NCBI RefSeq assembly: GCF_027596085.1
Contig: NC_072465.1
Location: 18,058,207 to 18,122,206 of the forward strand
DNA from: Anoplopoma fimbria
Taxonomy: Eukaryota; Chordata; Actinopteri; Perciformes; Anoplopomatidae
DNA length: 64,000 bases
Direction of reading: 5' to 3'
The notes beneath the pieces are model-generated. The model was not told the DNA's origin. It did not search any database and worked only from the letters and a program-made list of their open reading frames with translations. Positions 63,901-64,000 of the stretch are shown piece by piece; position 1 is the first letter of the stretch, and every line of letters starts with the position of its first letter. Made by a program: the position numbers and the translations under genes.

Positions 63901-64000
63901 AGTACTGTTGTGAAATTTGAAGTGGTGTTTCCAATGAGGAACTCTAATATAAAGAAGGAAGGTGGAGAAGCTGTGTGGGCTGCTGACATTGAATCCTGAT

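Overview
The window is vertebrate genomic DNA, almost certainly from a ray-finned (teleost) fish. The reasons are a split gene with GT-AG introns whose protein is clearly FOXJ3, an AT-rich intronic background with very many CA, GA and AT microsatellites, and several interspersed repeats I recognise as typical of fish: a SINE tail, a Tc1-type terminal inverted repeat remnant, and the repeat family carrying 'TTCAACATTTTGGGAAAT'. I see no bacterial-type operons, CRISPR arrays, rRNA genes or confident tRNA genes.

Two genes can be supported, both on the minus strand and in tandem. Right to left, the main gene is foxj3, a forkhead transcription factor. I could rebuild its whole coding sequence from eleven exons between 51,476 (start codon) and 11,676 (stop codon). 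All splice sites and phases agree and the product is 622 residues. The forkhead domain is spread over three exons, with a 21.6-kb intron between the first part and the recognition-helix exon. A probable 37-nt 5'UTR exon lies at 51,607-51,643. The true promoter is not certain; a CRE-rich, GC-box-containing stretch near 63.7-63.8 kb is the best candidate in the window. The 3'UTR starts at 11,675 and its end is not resolved. The 6.4-11.7 kb stretch holds no other gene.

Downstream of foxj3, at about 2.0-5.6 kb, lies a second minus-strand gene that I do not recognise. A short exon encodes a start methionine and a clean signal peptide, and is joined in matching phase to one large exon coding for a highly acidic Glu/Pro/Val-rich protein. 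That protein carries 35-39-residue tandem repeats and an Asp/Thr/Glu run. The large exon contains a one-base frameshift inside a C run, and an in-frame TGA followed by 15 further open, coding-like codons up to a strong splice donor. It is therefore either a real secreted acidic repeat protein with a local sequence error, or a gene starting to decay.

The rest of the window is intron, flank and repeat: a miniature inverted-repeat element with long arms (15.60-16.06 kb), a Tc1-like remnant (50.83-50.95 kb), a 163-bp CA tract (50.02-50.18 kb), long GA tracts near 59.7-60.4 kb, two pairs of related interspersed repeats, a perfect 32-bp-arm hairpin at the left edge, and several complex non-repetitive intronic stretches that could be conserved regulatory elements.
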